Shown here piece by piece: positions 25,395-33,547 of a stretch of DNA of 64,000 bases; position 1 is the stretch's first letter, and the number at the start of each line of letters is the position of its first letter. The notes under the pieces were generated by a model that ran no database searches, was not told where the DNA came from, and saw nothing but the letters and a program-made list of their open reading frames with translations. Where the stretch lies: the NCBI RefSeq assembly GCF_003258605.2, contig NZ_CP031264.1:372001-436000 (forward strand), written 5' to 3'. The stretch is from Peterkaempfera bronchialis (lineage in GTDB: Bacteria; Actinomycetota; Actinomycetes; Streptomycetales; Streptomycetaceae). A program made the translations under genes and the position numbers.

Positions 25395-25976
25395 TCAGCA
25401 GCTCCGGAGCAGCGCGGCGACCTGCGTCTCCAGCGGCGGGGCGGCGGCCCGGTTGTCGATCGCCAGATGGGGTACGGGCGGTGGCCGGTCGGGCAGCGTA
25501 CGGGCGGTGAAGGCGTCGAAGTCGGCCAGTTTGCCGGTGTCCCGGGGGCTGCGGCGCTCATGCAGCCGGACGGCGAGGGTGGCGGGGTCGGAGCGTACCC
25601 AGACCAGCCGCACCGGGTCGCCGCCCAGCTCGGCGACCCAGGAGTGCCAGCGCGCCGGGTCGCGGATCTGCCCGGTGAAGGGCGCCACCAGCAGCACCGG
25701 GCAGCCCGGGGCCCGGATCTGCCGGGCTGCGGCGGTCATCCCGGCGTACTCATGGGCCTTGACGTGCTCGTCGTACCAGGGCCCCTCGCGCTCGCCCGGC
25801 GGTCGGCCGTGGGCGTGCTGCACGGCGGCGACGAAGCCGGCGAAGAGGGTGTCCTTGTCGAGCAGCGCCGGGACCGGCCGCAGCCGGGCCAGCAGCAGGT
25901 CCGCCACGGTGGACTTCCCGGCGCCCGGGGCGCCCGCCACCACCCACACCGTGCCGCCGCGCCGCTCTGCGTCCAT
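25395..25976 (-). CDS. P-loop AAA/zeta-like kinase-type ATPase
   Basis: 193-residue nucleotide-binding protein. Walker A is [18 protein letters not shown] at the N-terminus; [24 protein letters not shown] and [21 protein letters not shown] follow, resembling the P-loop kinase group (gluconate kinase, zeta toxin, chloramphenicol phosphotransferase). The Arg-rich LHERRSPRD is a probable lid. No antitoxin-like gene is adjacent, so a metabolic or repair kinase is more likely than a toxin. Substrate unknown. Start at ATG 25976; a longer frame upstream is not supported. Confidence 0.8.
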   Translation of the reverse strand: MDAERRGGTVWVVAGAPGAGKSTVADLLLARLRPVPALLDKDTLFAGFVAAVQHAHGRPPGEREGPWYDEHVKAHEYAGMTAAARQIRAPGCPVLLVAPFTGQIRDPARWHSWVAELGGDPVRLVWVRSDPATLAVRLHERRSPRDTGKLADFDAFTARTLPDRPPPVPHLAIDNRAAAPPLETQVAALLRSC

Positions 25977-26181
25977 GGGCCCATGGTCGCACCGGGGCCT
26001 TCCGCTCATGGCCCCGAGGGTGCGGCCGAGGCGGGCCGTGCCGGGCCCGGTCCGTCCGGGGGCATGGGATGACGCCAGGCGGGTGAGCCACGGCGATCAG
26101 GGTGCCGCGCTCCGGCGCGGTGGTGGCGGCGGTGGGTCAGGATCGCCTCGACATCCCCCCACCTGCGAGGAGCCGAGCCCC

Positions 26182-26457
26182 GTGTTGGAGCGCACCAAAC
26201 GCAAGAACCGCATCGAGGTCACCTTTGTCCTGCCCGCCGGCCTTCCGCACACCGAGGTGAGCGTGGTCGGCGACTTCAACGACTGGCAGCCGGGCGCCCA
26301 TCCGCTGGAGCCGCGTGCGGACGGCAGCCGGGCCGTGACGGTCGCGCTGCCGGCCAAGGAGCGGTTCGGCTTCCGGTACCTCGCGGACGGCGGCCACTGG
26401 TTCGACGAGGAGCACGCGGACGAGCACGACGGCCGCAACAGCTACCTGCTGACCTGA
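26182..26457 (+). CDS. Stand-alone CBM48/isoamylase N-terminal-like domain protein
   Basis: 91 residues from GTG 26182, with AGGAG upstream. Nearly the whole protein is one early-set glycogen-binding domain: IEVTFVLPAGLPHTEVSVVG, DFNDWQPGAHPLEPRADGS, RFGFRYLADGGHWFDEEHAD. The DFNDW and FRYLxDG signatures match the AMPK-beta/CBM48 family. It has no catalytic domain or signal peptide, so it probably binds glycogen or maltodextrin in the cytoplasm. Such small proteins recur in actinomycetes. A very strong terminator follows. Confidence 0.88.
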   Translation: MLERTKRKNRIEVTFVLPAGLPHTEVSVVGDFNDWQPGAHPLEPRADGSRAVTVALPAKERFGFRYLADGGHWFDEEHADEHDGRNSYLLT

Positions 26458-26498
26458 CCCGACCCGACCCGTGCCCGTGCCCGTGCCCGTGCCCGGCA

Positions 26499-26539
26499 CG
26501 CCGCCGCCCCCGTCCACCGAGCGGACGGGGGCGGCGGCG
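26499..26539. terminator. Strong bidirectional terminator with flanking short tandem repeats
   Basis: Perfect 17-bp stem (CGCCGCCGCCCCCGTCC and complement) with a 7-nt loop between two convergent genes. Just upstream (26458-26497) are three GACCC units and four to five CCCGTG units. Confidence 0.85.
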
Positions 26540-26547
26540 CGTGCGGG

Positions 26548-28176
26548 TCAGTGGATGACGGCCAGGGCGTCGCCCTGGTACTTGGCCCCGGCGTTCCAGA
26601 GCAGGAAGGAGTGCATGCCGTCGTCGGCTGCGGCGCGGATCTCGGCCTTGACCTCCTCGGGCCCGTAGTGGACGCCCAGCGAGAAGTCCTGCAGCCACGG
26701 GATGACCATCGACTCGCTGCCCTGGGTCTTGCGGGCGAAGTCCGCCAGCGAGCGCTGCACGATCTCGTAGGGCTGGGAGTTGGGGCTGGCGACCTTGTAC
26801 TCGCCCGGCCCCCAGTGGGACGGGTAGACCATGGGCGCGATGTAGTCCGCCTGCTGGGCGAGCAGCCCGATGTCCTGGGCGATCTCGCGCGGCCGGGTGG
26901 CGGCCACGCCGAAGACCGAGACGCCGAGGAAGGCGCCCTTGGGGCGGACGACGGCGCGGGTCTCGGCGACGAAGTCGGCGATGCTCTTCTCCGGGGTGGT
27001 GGTGCCCAGGCCGACGAAGTTCATACCGGAGAGCGCACCGTCGGGGCGGCGGACGTAGTCGTAGAGGACGTCGTCGAAGCCGAGCGAGGCGGCCTCGGAG
27101 GCCAGGTCGATGTTGTACTTGCGGACCGTGGGGTCGGCGAAGTTGGTGAAGGCCAGCGACCCGTAGTTGCCGCCGCCGTACGGTTCGCCGCCGGGGGTCT
27201 GCACCACGGCGGAGCGGTGGTTGGTCCGCCAGGCGGCGTTGGCGAGCAGCGGGTCGCGGAAGGCGACGATCCGGCCGATGACCTGCGCGCCCAGCTTGTG
27301 GATCTCCTGGATGGCCTTGCGGGCGTCGTAGTAGCCCTTGGCGGCGCCGATCTGCCGGGCCAGCGGCACCTGGGAGGCGTAGCCGACCTCGCCGTCCTCG
27401 TCCTTGATGTCCAGTTCGACGGCGTTGAGCTTCTTCTGCCGGATCAGCTCCAGGACGCCCTCGCGCAGTTCGTTGGAGGTCCAGCCGATGGCGGTGAGGT
27501 GGGCGGCGCGCATCAGCGGGTGCCTGACCACCGCGTGCACATCGCCGGTGGTGGTGTTGCCGGCCTGGTCGGTGGCGGTGACGGTGACCCTCGGCGGCGG
27601 GTTGTCGACGATGGTGGAGAAGGAGCCGTCGGAGTCGAGCTTGACCTCGTGGCCGTCCACCTCGACCTTGCTGGCGCCCTTGGCGGTGCCCCTGACCGTC
27701 ACCGGGGCGTGCAGCGACTTGGCCTCGGCCCTGGCCAGCCGGAGGGTCGGCGGGGTGGTGTCGACGGTGAAGGTACGGCTGGTCCGGGGGCTGGTGAAGG
27801 GGATCGAGCCGCCGGCGCCCTCCACCGAGAGGCGGTGCCGCCCCTCGCTGAGCCGGGGCGGCTGGATCTCCAGCCGGTTGCCCACGAGCCGGGTCGGTAC
27901 CGGCCGCCCGTCGAGGGTGACCTTGAGCTTGCGCAGCAGCGCGGTGTCGTCGGCGGTGACGGACATCGCGAGGTTCTTGGCGTGCGCGGCGTTCAGTACC
28001 GAGTCGGTGCCCAGCCCGCGAACCGTCAGCTCCGGTGTCAGCGCCTGGACGGTGAACGCGCCGGCCGCCCCGCAGGCGACCACGACTCCGACGGCGAGCG
28101 CCACCCGGCCCTTGCGGGTGCGCAGGAAGGAGCGTTTCCGGGTCGCGGCGGCCCGGCTTGCTGATGCAGGAGACAT
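26548..28176 (-). CDS. Putative glycoside hydrolase with Ig-like N-terminal modules (DUF4015 type)
   Basis: 542 residues. A basic stretch and one transmembrane helix (ALAVGVVVACGAAGAFTVQA) act as signal anchor; then two beta-sandwich modules (residues about 50-230), and a C-terminal TIM-barrel-like domain: LNAVELDIKDEDGEVGY, LGAQVIGRIVAFRDPLL, SLGFDDVLYDYVRRP, VSVFGVAA, DYIAPMVYPSHWGPGEY and FLLWNAG. This matches the DUF4015 putative glycosidase family, probably acting on a wall or extracellular polymer. Start at ATG 28176; a TTG at 28224 would extend it. Promoter-proximal DNA (28200-28260) is AT-rich with GAGTCA twice. Divergent from a polysaccharide deacetylase lipoprotein. Confidence 0.85.
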   Translation of the reverse strand: MSPASASRAAATRKRSFLRTRKGRVALAVGVVVACGAAGAFTVQALTPELTVRGLGTDSVLNAAHAKNLAMSVTADDTALLRKLKVTLDGRPVPTRLVGNRLEIQPPRLSEGRHRLSVEGAGGSIPFTSPRTSRTFTVDTTPPTLRLARAEAKSLHAPVTVRGTAKGASKVEVDGHEVKLDSDGSFSTIVDNPPPRVTVTATDQAGNTTTGDVHAVVRHPLMRAAHLTAIGWTSNELREGVLELIRQKKLNAVELDIKDEDGEVGYASQVPLARQIGAAKGYYDARKAIQEIHKLGAQVIGRIVAFRDPLLANAAWRTNHRSAVVQTPGGEPYGGGNYGSLAFTNFADPTVRKYNIDLASEAASLGFDDVLYDYVRRPDGALSGMNFVGLGTTTPEKSIADFVAETRAVVRPKGAFLGVSVFGVAATRPREIAQDIGLLAQQADYIAPMVYPSHWGPGEYKVASPNSQPYEIVQRSLADFARKTQGSESMVIPWLQDFSLGVHYGPEEVKAEIRAAADDGMHSFLLWNAGAKYQGDALAVIH

Positions 28177-28392
28177 TCGACACCAACCTGATCGATGACT
28201 GACCGTCGATGAGTCATTGACCAAATAGAGTCAGATAATCCTCTTAATCGCGGTATATCACCCGGACGGATCGGAGATTCCCACCCCCGCACCCGGCAGC
28301 GGGCAATCCTTGAGCCGTTCGGCCGCACATCGGTTGTGACGGCCCGCCGCAGCGGCAACCTCTTGCCTGTCCACCACCATCCGGGAGGTCCC

Positions 28393-29436
28393 GTGCGTCG
28401 CTCCGTTCCTGTCCTTTCCGCACTGCTCGTCGGCCTGCTGGCCACCTCCTGCTCCGGAGGCGCGGCCACCGAGGCCGGGGCTCCGGCGGCCACCGGGGCG
28501 GGTGCCCGCCCTGCCGGGGACGTGCGCTCCCCCGCCGCCCAGGGTGCCAAGGACCCCGCGTCCGTGCACGCCAATGAGCTCGGCGCCGTCCCGGTCATGA
28601 TGTACCACCAGCTCAGCGACCACCCCGCGAGCGTCTACGACCGGACCCCGGCCGACTTCCGCGCCGAACTGGAGCGGCTGGCCCGCGAGGGGTACGTGCC
28701 GATCACCGCCGCCGAGTTCACCAGCGGGCGGATCGACATCCCGGCCGGCGCCCACCCGGTGGTGCTGACCTTCGACGACTCCACCAACAGCCAGGTCCGC
28801 CTCGGCGCGGACGGCCAGCCCGTCCCGGACAGCTCCCTCGGCATCCTGCTGGACGTCGCCCGGCGCCACCCCGGCTTCCGCGCCACCGGGACCTTCTTCG
28901 TCAATGACGACCCGTTCTCGGCGACCGGCGGCAAGAAGGCGCTGAGCTGGCTCCTCGCGCACGGCTTCGAGGTCGGCAACCACACGCTGAACCACGCCAA
29001 CCTGCGCTCCATGGGCGCCGCCGAGGTCCAGCACGAGATCGCCGACAACCTGAAGGCGATCAAGCAGCTGGTGCCCAACGCCTCCGTGGTCTCGCTGGCG
29101 CTGCCCTACGGCTCGATGCCGCAGCCGGGCTCGCTGGCCGTACGCGGCGCGTCGGCGGGCGTCGCCTACCAGAACCGGGGGGTCTACCTGGTCGGCGCCA
29201 ACCCGTCCGTCTCCCCCTTCGCCGCCTCCTTCGACGCCTCGGCGATCCCGCGCATCCGCTCCGAGGGCGCCCACGGCGAGGAGGCCGAGTACGGTTCCAC
29301 GGCCTGGCTCGACAAGCTGGCCAAGAACCCGTCCGGCCGCTACACCTCCGACGGCGACCCCAACACGATCGCCTTCCCCAAGTCCGAGGAGTCGCGGCTG
29401 GCGCCCGCCTACCGCAAGCAGGCCCGCGCCTACTGA
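28393..29436 (+). CDS. Polysaccharide deacetylase lipoprotein (NodB homology, CE4)
   Basis: 347 residues from GTG 28393 (ribosome binding site GGGAGG). Signal ends LLVGLLATSCSGG, a lipoprotein-type cleavage with lipidated Cys, followed by an Ala/Gly linker. The CE4 domain has VPVMMYHQLSD, TFDDSTNS (catalytic Asp pair), GTFFVNDD and VGNHTLNHANL (zinc-binding His-x3-His), then VSLALPYGSMPQPGS. It should remove acetyl groups from peptidoglycan, chitin or another surface glycan outside the membrane. The divergent partner is the DUF4015-type glycoside hydrolase, suggesting joint surface-glycan work. Confidence 0.92.
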   Translation: MRRSVPVLSALLVGLLATSCSGGAATEAGAPAATGAGARPAGDVRSPAAQGAKDPASVHANELGAVPVMMYHQLSDHPASVYDRTPADFRAELERLAREGYVPITAAEFTSGRIDIPAGAHPVVLTFDDSTNSQVRLGADGQPVPDSSLGILLDVARRHPGFRATGTFFVNDDPFSATGGKKALSWLLAHGFEVGNHTLNHANLRSMGAAEVQHEIADNLKAIKQLVPNASVVSLALPYGSMPQPGSLAVRGASAGVAYQNRGVYLVGANPSVSPFAASFDASAIPRIRSEGAHGEEAEYGSTAWLDKLAKNPSGRYTSDGDPNTIAFPKSEESRLAPAYRKQARAY

Positions 29437-29440
29437 CCGC

Positions 29441-29487
29441 CGGCAGGCCGGGGCCCCGGGCATTGTGCCTGCGGCCCCGGCCTGCCG
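29441..29487. terminator. Bidirectional terminator hairpin
   Basis: Perfect 15-bp stem (CGGCAGGCCGGGGCC and complement) with a 17-nt loop, four bases after the deacetylase stop. Confidence 0.8.
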
Positions 29488-29526
29488 ATCCGGTCCTCAC
29501 CCGCCGGGCCCTCAGCCGTCGGGCCC

Positions 29527-30234
29527 TCACCCAGCGGGCTCGGGGGTGCCGGGCAGCAGGTCGGCCAGGGTGTTCCAGAACATCAGCTCATAGCTCTCCA
29601 GCAGTCGGCCGTAACGCTCGCCCCGGGCGACCGCCCGCGCCGGATCGGGGGCCTCGCCCAGCAGCGCGGCATCCTCCGCCGTGTGGTCGGCGGGGACCTC
29701 GGTGCCGCCGGGGCGGGCGGATGGGGCGGGGCGGGCGAAGAAGTCGAAGAAGCCGCAGGACGCGTCGTCGAAGCCGTAGTGCGTGCGCAGCGCGACCGCG
29801 ACGGCCGCGCAGTAGCCGCCCCAGGCGGCGGCGTTGGCACGGAACGCGAGGACGACGGCGGTCGGTTCGCCGTTGAGGGCGAGCCAGGCCAGGTAGGCGG
29901 GGTATGCCTGGCATCCGGCCAGCGGCTCGCGGCTGCGCAGTGCCTCGCCGTCGAGTCCGCAGGCGGCGCCGTAGCGGGCCAGCCGGACCAGCGCCTCCTC
30001 CTCGCCGCCGGCGAGGTCGGCGAAGTACCGTCCGGTGCGGGTGCCCGCGCAGCGGGTGGCGAGCAGCAGCAGGCTGCGCAGATCGCTGCGCACGATGTGG
30101 TGCTCCTGGGCCGCCAGCTCGGCCAGCACGCCGATCGGGGCACGCCCCTCGGTGATCAGTGGCAGCAGGCGGTTGACGCCTGGTTCGGGGCCGGTCCGGG
30201 CGTGGTCGGCCGGGTCTCCGGGAATGGTGACCAT
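29527..30234 (-). CDS. TenA/PqqC-like (haem-oxygenase fold) protein
   Basis: 235 residues. Helical throughout: GRAPIGVLAELAAQEHHIVR, SDLRSLLLLATRC, LAGCQAYPAYLAWLALNGEP, WGGYCAAVAVALRTHYGFD and YELMFWNTLADLLPG. The order and spacing fit the thiaminase-2/PqqC-like superfamily, as in short actinobacterial members annotated as TenA-type regulators. The catalytic Cys of TenA (YxxxYC) is only loosely matched by GGYCAAV, so enzymatic activity is uncertain. Ribosome binding site GGAGG before ATG 30234. No thiamine genes nearby. Confidence 0.65.
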   Translation of the reverse strand: MVTIPGDPADHARTGPEPGVNRLLPLITEGRAPIGVLAELAAQEHHIVRSDLRSLLLLATRCAGTRTGRYFADLAGGEEEALVRLARYGAACGLDGEALRSREPLAGCQAYPAYLAWLALNGEPTAVVLAFRANAAAWGGYCAAVAVALRTHYGFDDASCGFFDFFARPAPSARPGGTEVPADHTAEDAALLGEAPDPARAVARGERYGRLLESYELMFWNTLADLLPGTPEPAG

Positions 30235-30490
30235 CGCGTCCTCCTGGGGTTCGGCGCAGGAGTGACCGCACAGCCGAAGGCGCGGCCGGGCCGGGTCGGC
30301 CCACGGCGCTTCCGCGGCCCGATGGGCGACGGACGGGCGGGGCGATGGTGGCGGAGCGGCGGCGGGTGGCACCGCCGACCGGGACCCGCGGCGACGCGGC
30401 GGCGGCCGCAGACCGCCCGGGGAGGGCGGCCCTGCGACCGCCGGCTGACACGGCCGCCGACGGGCGGGCCGATCCAGGGCCGTCCAGGGG

Positions 30491-31453
30491 TCACTCCAGG
30501 GGCCGGCGGCCCTCCTTGGGCGTCTCGGCCTCGATGCGCTCCTTGCGTACCCGGCCGCTGACGGTCTCCTGCTCGATGTGCGCCTCGGTCCTCAGCCGCA
30601 CCCGCTCGACCGGCACCGTCTCGGTCTCGGCGACCACCCGCTCCTCGTGCAGCACGACCTCGCGCTCGTCCTCGGAGAGCTCCAGGCCGGACATGGCCTC
30701 GTCGCGGTTGGCGTCCGTGATGGGCTCGCGCTCGATCCGGACCTCCTCGTGGCGCACCGGGACGGTCATCTGCTGCTCCTCGGTGACCACGAACCTCCGC
30801 AGCCGGGCGCGTCCGCTCTCGTGCTGCTCGGTGGAGACGCGCAGCCGCTCCTCCGAACGCGTCATGACGGCTTCGCCGGCTTCGGCGGTCTCGGGCTTCC
30901 CGATATTGCGCATGCCCTTCTCACGGCCGCCGGCCGTCTCGGGCTTGCCCGTGCGGCGCGTGTCCTTCTCGCCGGGGGCGGCATAGCCGGTGCCCGCGAC
31001 TCCGGCGGCACCGGCGGCACCGGCCGCTCCGGCCGCGTAGCCGGTACCGGTACCCGCTCCGGTCCCGGTGTCCTGCTGGCCGGACCGCGTCCAGTCGCCC
31101 TGACCGGACCGCTGCGCACGGGCCCAGGTCTCGTCCCAGTCGATGCCGTAGTAGTCGTAGAGGCGGTGCTCCTCGCTCTCCGACAGGTGGCCGCCGGCGT
31201 CGACGTCGACGGTGGGTGCGTCCTTGACCTTCTCCTTGGGATACGCGACCTGCAAGTGGTCCTCCACCAGCGTCGCGTCGTGGATCGGCACGAACGACTC
31301 GCTGGTCCCCAACAGCCCGGTGCGCACGCTCACCCACTCGGGACGACCACTGGCGTCGTCCAGGAAGACGTGCTTGGCCTCGCCGATCTTGTTCCCCTGG
31401 ACGTCGTAGACGGGGTGGTCCAGCACCGTGGTGATCTGCTGTCTGGTGATCAT
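30491..31453 (-). CDS. PRC-barrel and YsnF/AvaK (DUF2382) stress protein
   Basis: 320 residues. N-terminal PRC-barrel (VLDHPVYDVQGNKIGEAKHV with EWVSVRTGLLG), a Gly/Ala linker of GTGTGYAAGAAGAAG type, then a DUF2382 domain: RLRVSTEQHESGRARLRRFV, VPVRHEEVRIEREPI, DEREVVLHEERVVAETETVP and ERVRLRTE. This pairing is typical of actinobacterial general-stress proteins. Ribosome binding site AAGGGGA. The upstream promoter GTTT-N14-GGGTAA fits the streptomycete sigma-B class, which supports stress induction. Role unknown; probably binds RNA or proteins through the PRC barrel. Confidence 0.92.
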   Translation of the reverse strand: MITRQQITTVLDHPVYDVQGNKIGEAKHVFLDDASGRPEWVSVRTGLLGTSESFVPIHDATLVEDHLQVAYPKEKVKDAPTVDVDAGGHLSESEEHRLYDYYGIDWDETWARAQRSGQGDWTRSGQQDTGTGAGTGTGYAAGAAGAAGAAGVAGTGYAAPGEKDTRRTGKPETAGGREKGMRNIGKPETAEAGEAVMTRSEERLRVSTEQHESGRARLRRFVVTEEQQMTVPVRHEEVRIEREPITDANRDEAMSGLELSEDEREVVLHEERVVAETETVPVERVRLRTEAHIEQETVSGRVRKERIEAETPKEGRRPLE

Positions 31454-31484
31454 GGGCGATCCCCTTTCGCGTTCACCGGTCGCA

Positions 31485-31508
31485 TTACCCTCACAAGTCG
31501 GGCGAAAC
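31485..31508 (-). promoter_or_regulatory. Sigma-B-like promoter of the PRC/YsnF gene
   Basis: On the minus strand: GTTT (31505-31508), 14 bp, GGGTAA (31485-31490). This matches the stress sigma consensus GNNT-N14-16-GGGTAY except for the last base. The start codon is 32 bp downstream of the -10. Confidence 0.65.
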
Positions 31509-31563
31509 GGCTTGAACTGGTTTGATTCGCCCGCGACCGCGCGACACGCCGCAGCGGCGCCCC

Positions 31564-31845
31564 TCAGGCCAGGGAGCCGCCCGCCGGGAGGAAGCCGGCC
31601 CGGTCCGCGAGCCAGCACAGGGCGAGCAGCCGCACCGCCGGATAGAGCTCGGGGCCATGGGGCCGCCAGCCCTGGTCGTGCAGCTCGTAGAGGAAGCCGA
31701 TCAGATAGTCGGCGAGATGCCCGGGATCGAGCGGCACCGCGTCGCGCAGAGCGGCGGCGTGCTGATCGACGGCGGCGACCAGACCCGGTTCCCGCTCCAG
31801 GCGGGACAGCTCGGGGCCGTAGACAGAGGTCAGCCAGGCCAGCGG
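31564..31845 (-). pseudogene. DUF6401-like gene lacking a start codon
   Basis: Minus-strand frame ending at 31564 encodes WLTSVYGPELSRLEREPGLV, then AAVDQHAAALRDAVPLDPGH, LADYLIGFLYELHDQGWRPH and a C-terminal VRLLALCWLADRAG. The AVDQHxAAxRD motif matches the small actinobacterial DUF6401 family. No ATG, GTG or TTG lies in frame within 100 bp before the conserved part; its expected start falls at the head-to-head junction with the plus-strand membrane gene at 31846. Either a CTG start is used or the 5' end has been lost by deletion. Confidence 0.55.
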
Positions 31846-32121
31846 GTGGCGATCACCGTCACCGTTCCGGTGCTGATCACCGTGCTGGCCACGCTCGGCG
31901 GCATCATGGTCGTCGGCATCGGCGGCGGGCTGATCCGGCCCATGCAGCAGCGCTGGGAACGCTGGCTGAGCAGCGCGGAGGAGCAGAGCGGAGCCGCCCG
32001 CAGCAAGATCGAGGCATACCAGCGCGGTCGGCTGGACGCCCGGGGAGCCGTCTCCCCGCAGACCACCGGCGGCGCCACCAGCACCGAGCACCGGGAGCAG
32101 CCGCCCGAGGCCGGGCGCTGA
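31846..32121 (+). CDS. Small single-pass membrane protein
   Basis: 91 residues from GTG 31846: one N-terminal transmembrane helix (VPVLITVLATLGGIMVVGIG), then a basic amphipathic segment LIRPMQQRWERWLSSAEEQS and a polar tail. No family function known. The start lies in the same few bases where the opposite DUF6401-like frame should begin, and there is no ribosome binding site, so its own 5' end may also have been trimmed. Confidence 0.55.
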   Translation: MAITVTVPVLITVLATLGGIMVVGIGGGLIRPMQQRWERWLSSAEEQSGAARSKIEAYQRGRLDARGAVSPQTTGGATSTEHREQPPEAGR

Positions 32122-32195
32122 CCGGTGAGGCACACCGTGCCGAGGCCGGGCCGGACCCGTTCCACGGGTGGGGCCCGGCACCGGCACGGCGACGC

Positions 32196-32858
32196 TCAGC
32201 GGCGCACCTGGGGCGTGTACTTGTAGCCCACCCGGCGCACCGTCACGATGGAGCCCCGGTAGGCCGGACCGAGCTTGCGCCGCAGCCGGGCGATATGGAC
32301 GTCCACCGTCCGCCCGTCGCCGACATACCCGTATCCCCACACGGACGAGACCAGGTGGTCGCGGGAGTGCACCCGGTGGGGATGCGCCGTGAGGTGGGCG
32401 AGCAGTTCGAATTCCAGGTAGGTCAGATCCACCGGCGCACCGTCGACATGGGCGGTGCGGCGGTCCGCGTCCAGCACGATCCCGGTGGGCGCCACCGGCA
32501 GGGTCGACGGGGTCGCTGCGGGCGGGATCACTGCGGGCGGGGCTGCCGTGGGCGGAGCTGCCGCGACCGGCTCGGCGGTCCCGGCGGGCACCAGCACCAG
32601 ATAGCCCACCATCGGCGCACCGGGGCGGTCGCCGACCACGTCGGCGTACTGCTCCAGCAGGTGTTCGGGCAGCGCCGTCTGCGGCAGCGCGGCCAGCACG
32701 GTGGCGCCCTCGGGCAGCCGGTGCGGGAAGGCCGCCCAGGCGGGCTCGGCGGTGGTGCGGGGCTCGGCGGTGTGCGGGCGGACCGCGCGCAGGCGCGGGA
32801 CGGCGGGCGGGGCGGACGGAGTGAGCGGGGTCACCGGCAGAGTGGAGACGATCGACAT
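32196..32858 (-). CDS. Winged-helix (OmpR/PhoB-type) DNA-binding protein without receiver
   Basis: 220 residues. The C-terminal about 95 residues form a complete Trans_reg_C domain: VDLTYLEFELLAHLTAHPHR, VHSRDHLVSSVWGYGY, DGRTVDVHIARLRRKLG and IVTVRRVGYKYTP. The N-terminal half is not a receiver: it has an AVRPHT/AWAAFPHRLPEGATVLAALP segment and a Pro/Ala-rich linker. It should bind DNA independently of a histidine kinase. Ribosome binding site AAGGA before ATG 32858. Similar receiver-less winged-helix proteins are common in streptomycetes with few known targets. Confidence 0.87.
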   Translation of the reverse strand: MSIVSTLPVTPLTPSAPPAVPRLRAVRPHTAEPRTTAEPAWAAFPHRLPEGATVLAALPQTALPEHLLEQYADVVGDRPGAPMVGYLVLVPAGTAEPVAAAPPTAAPPAVIPPAATPSTLPVAPTGIVLDADRRTAHVDGAPVDLTYLEFELLAHLTAHPHRVHSRDHLVSSVWGYGYVGDGRTVDVHIARLRRKLGPAYRGSIVTVRRVGYKYTPQVRR

Positions 32859-32947
32859 GGTTCGGTTCCTTCGCGCGAGACGGGATGCGGGGCGGCGTCT
32901 GCGCGCGGTCCGGACACGGCGGCCTGACCCCGGGGCTCTGCTCCGGG

Positions 32948-33076
32948 TCAGGCGGCGGCGTGCCCGCGCGCGCCGAATGCGCGGCGACACGCCCGGTCGA
33001 AGTGGTGGGGCTGCCGGGACGGCCAGAACGGCTCCAGGTCGTGGCGACCCAGGGCTCCGTCCGTGGTGATGTCCAT
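32948..33076 (-). CDS. Possible 42-residue protein
   Basis: Short frame from ATG 33076: MDITTDGALGRHDLEPFWPS, then RQPHHFDRACRRAFGARGHA. Codon use is genome-like, with third-position GC, and the composition (aromatic, His, Arg) is not that of a shadow frame. TTGAAT ends seven bases before the ATG, a weak leaderless arrangement. It lies upstream of the winged-helix gene, same strand, 89 bp apart. No family recognised. Confidence 0.4.
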   Translation of the reverse strand: MDITTDGALGRHDLEPFWPSRQPHHFDRACRRAFGARGHAAA

Positions 33077-33196
33077 GTGTCCCATTCAACCAGAGGAACT
33101 CCCACCGGAGGAACGGGGCTGCCCGCTCTCCCGATGCGCGCCCGGTGGGGCACCGCCCCGTACGCCGGAGCGGCGCCCCACCGGGCGGACGCGTCG

Positions 33197-33424
33197 TCAG
33201 TTCATCGACGGCGGCGGCGGATCCGGCGCCGGGACGGGTTCCGGATCCGGGACCGGGCCCGGTGCGGGCGGCCTGGGGACGGGCTCGGGACCGGGCAGCG
33301 GGCCCGGCCGGGGCGGCGGCGTCGGCTTGGGCGGCACCGGGTCCGGGCGGACCGGGTCGGGCACCGGGATGGGGGGCACCGTACCCACGGCGGCGTCCCC
33401 TCCTCGCGAGGCTGCGCTGGTCAT
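33197..33424 (-). CDS. Small Pro-rich protein
   Basis: 75 residues from ATG 33424 with a very good ribosome binding site (GGAGAGG). After MTSAASRGGDAAVGT the sequence is an almost continuous proline-rich, low-complexity run (PDPVRPDPVPPKPTPPPRP and PGPEPVPRPPAPGPVPDPEP), likely extended polyproline-like. No signal peptide. Function unknown. Because low-complexity GC-rich DNA can be open by chance, the ribosome binding site is the main support. Confidence 0.55.
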   Translation of the reverse strand: MTSAASRGGDAAVGTVPPIPVPDPVRPDPVPPKPTPPPRPGPLPGPEPVPRPPAPGPVPDPEPVPAPDPPPPSMN

Positions 33425-33547
33425 CGTCCTCTCCTCCGCTGGTCTCGTCGGGTCGCGCTCGGGTCGGGCCGGAACCGGCAGGCCACCGGCCGTCCGCGCT
33501 GGCCGCCTACCCGGCGGACCGGGGGCTACCCGCCGTACGGTGGTCCC

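Noticed and set aside
25395-25976. Zeta-type toxin of a toxin-antitoxin pair
   Set aside because: No small antitoxin gene lies next to it and the P-loop kinase motifs are too general.
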